DNA of 44,020 nt. Source: UBA6168 sp964573725. GTDB lineage: Bacteria > Bacteroidota > Bacteroidia > Chitinophagales > Saprospiraceae. The translations under genes were made by a program, and so were the position numbers. Positions 43,269 to 44,020 of the stretch are shown here, piece by piece; the stretch's first letter is position 1, and each line of letters starts with the position of its first letter. The stretch is taken from positions 1 through 44,020 of the forward strand of contig CAZNLJ010000039.1 in NCBI GenBank assembly GCA_964573725.1, read 5' to 3'. The notes under the pieces were generated by a model. That model did no database searches, was not told the origin of the DNA, and was given only the letters and a program-made list of their open reading frames with translations.

Positions 43269-43611
43269 TGCCGCCTTCCGGCCTCCCGGTCGGGTATCGG
43301 ATGCCAGTCGCCCTCCGGGCACTGCCTCCGATGCCCCGACCGGGGCCGGATCTCCGGCAGGATCCGACAAGGTCCGACCATAAGTCACCGAAAACCCTTT
43401 TAAGTTCTCTTTTGATTTAAATCGGTTTTTGGGATAGCCTCTCTCCGCTTTTCGCGGAGGGGGGCTTTTTTTTTGATTCTCCCGCATGTTACCGGTGCTG
43501 CGCCCGCAATGCCTGTCCAACTTCCTGTCCGCTCATCTCCCGCACCTCAATCCTGCGAAGCAAGTAATTGTAAACGTTTGATATCCAACTCATTTATAAC
43601 CTCAACCTTAC
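43269..43611. other. Spacer after the giant gene
   Basis: It contains the terminator at 43436-43475 and AT-rich sequence beyond it. I see no gene in it. Confidence 0.6.
43436..43475 (+). terminator. Strong intrinsic terminator of the giant gene
   Basis: A 13-bp stem (two G-U pairs) from AGCCTCTCTCCGC at 43436-43448 and GCGGAGGGGGGCT at 43454-43466, with loop TTTTC, followed by a run of Ts. It lies 168 bases after the stop. Confidence 0.88.
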
Positions 43612-43856
43612 AAGATGATTAATTTCAATACATTGATTTTCCGGTGTTTTTAGTCAACAATCCCGCTGATGTGCTACGCCCCGAATTAAAAAGGGCGCGG
43701 GGCGCAGCCCCGCGCCCATAATTTTTTCAGGACGGTCGGGCCGACCGTCCTGTCCGGAACGTGGGAAGCACAGGTAAATCCCCTTTGGACATGGGCAGGT
43801 TACGTTTTCATTCCATGGCGCAACCTTGCAATCAAACCGGTCGATTTGGTTCTTGG
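43612..43856 (-). repeat. Dispersed GC-rich repeat, copy B
   Basis: About 245 bases, in inverse orientation to copy A at 27.3 kb. It contains a perfect 11-bp hairpin GGGCGCGGGGC-GCA-GCCCCGCGCCC (43693-43717) with T runs on both sides, so it can end transcription in either direction. It also has a perfect 12-bp palindrome arm CAGGACGGTCGG (43728-43739) paired with 43741-43752. The outer part has AAATCAAACCGGTCGATTT-like inverted sequence near 43830-43848. Confidence 0.8.
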
Positions 43857-43893
43857 GGTGGGGAAGAAGCGAGCAACCGTTGGCTTGGTGCTT

Positions 43894-44020
43894 CAACTTG
43901 CTGATGTGCCTTGGGCCGCATTGGAAAGGGAGCGGGGCGCAGCCCCGCGCCCATAATTTTTTTCAGGAACGTGGGAAGCGCAGGTAAATCCCCTTTGGAC
44001 ATGGGCAGGTTACGTTTTCA
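43894..44020 (-). repeat. Dispersed GC-rich repeat, copy C (cut by window end)
   Basis: Direct repeat of copy B, from CTGATGTGC through the GC hairpin (43928-43952, two mismatches near its base) to the sequence AACGTGGGAAGCGCAGGT and onward, nearly identical to copy B until the window ends. It lacks 26 bases present in copy B, which hold most of the second palindrome. Confidence 0.8.

Noticed and set aside
37038..43520. A 2160-codon open frame antisense to the giant surface gene
   Set aside because: It is a mirror of the codon bias of the plus-strand gene. The plus strand has a signal peptide, named domains and a sorting domain; the antisense product is low-complexity and has no recognisable motif.
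27300..44020. Insertion sequence or composite transposon bounded by the inverted repeats
   Set aside because: No transposase or integrase gene, no visible target duplication, and the enclosed genes include housekeeping ones (ligA, pth).

Overview
The window looks like chromosome from a high-GC member of the Bacteroidota, most likely of the Saprospiraceae/Lewinella kind. The reasons are: secreted proteins ending in type IX secretion (T9SS) sorting domains; a zeaxanthin-type carotenoid cluster with a fused heterodimer-type lycopene cyclase; SpoIIM-like, DUF6438, DUF1080 and ASPIC/UnbV proteins typical of the phylum; and eight genes preceded 31-85 bases upstream by a TAnnTTTG-like -7 box (TACCTTTG, TACTTTTG, TATTTTTG or TACCTTTA), as known for the Bacteroidota primary sigma factor. 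I see no rRNA, tRNA, insertion sequence, CRISPR array or phage gene. The genus is inference.

Layout. 1-4.1 kb: four 22-bp hairpin repeats, then a minus-strand carotenoid cluster crtI-crtB-crtZ-lycopene cyclase (phytoene to zeaxanthin). 4.2-7.7 kb: a HAD-type hydrolase, a lipoprotein and an unusually long SpoIIM-like membrane protein. 7.9-10.3 kb: a GMC flavoprotein dehydrogenase with its gluconate-2-dehydrogenase-subunit-3-like partner. 10.7-15.0 kb: an M14 carboxypeptidase-like protein and a T9SS-exported CotH kinase-like protein. 15.0-17.8 kb: a Tat-exported Gfo/Idh/MocA oxidoreductase and a two-domain DUF1080 (3-keto-disaccharide hydrolase) protein. 18.1-21.1 kb: an unknown secreted protein and an exported amidohydrolase converge on a spacer full of short duplications. 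21.3-27.1 kb: RsmB-like rRNA methyltransferase, YidC, a DUF6438 lipoprotein, a prohibitin and a DksA/TraR-like protein with a long acidic tail.

27.3-28.2 kb is a gene-free block with a GC-rich repeat, an assembly gap and a long C run. 28.2-33.3 kb is a tight minus-strand run: pth, a 5'-nucleotidase-like gene, a GtrA-family gene, ligA and a geranylgeranyl-reductase-like gene. 33.5-35.7 kb is an FG-GAP/ASPIC-UnbV lipoprotein. 35.7-36.6 kb is a decayed spacer with a possible pseudogene. 36.6-43.3 kb holds a small secreted protein followed by a 2070-residue T9SS surface protein with P domains, HYR-like repeats, a dockerin-like pair and a cohesin-like domain. A strong terminator and two more copies of the GC-rich repeat, in the opposite orientation, close the window.

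The most interesting joint reading is that the GMC dehydrogenase pair and the DUF1080 plus Gfo/Idh/MocA pair, 5 kb apart, could form an envelope route that oxidises glycosides at C3, cleaves the 3-keto-glycoside and reduces the product. The second is the pairing of the small secreted protein with the giant surface protein, whose translation starts are nearly identical. Both are hypotheses from family knowledge and layout.
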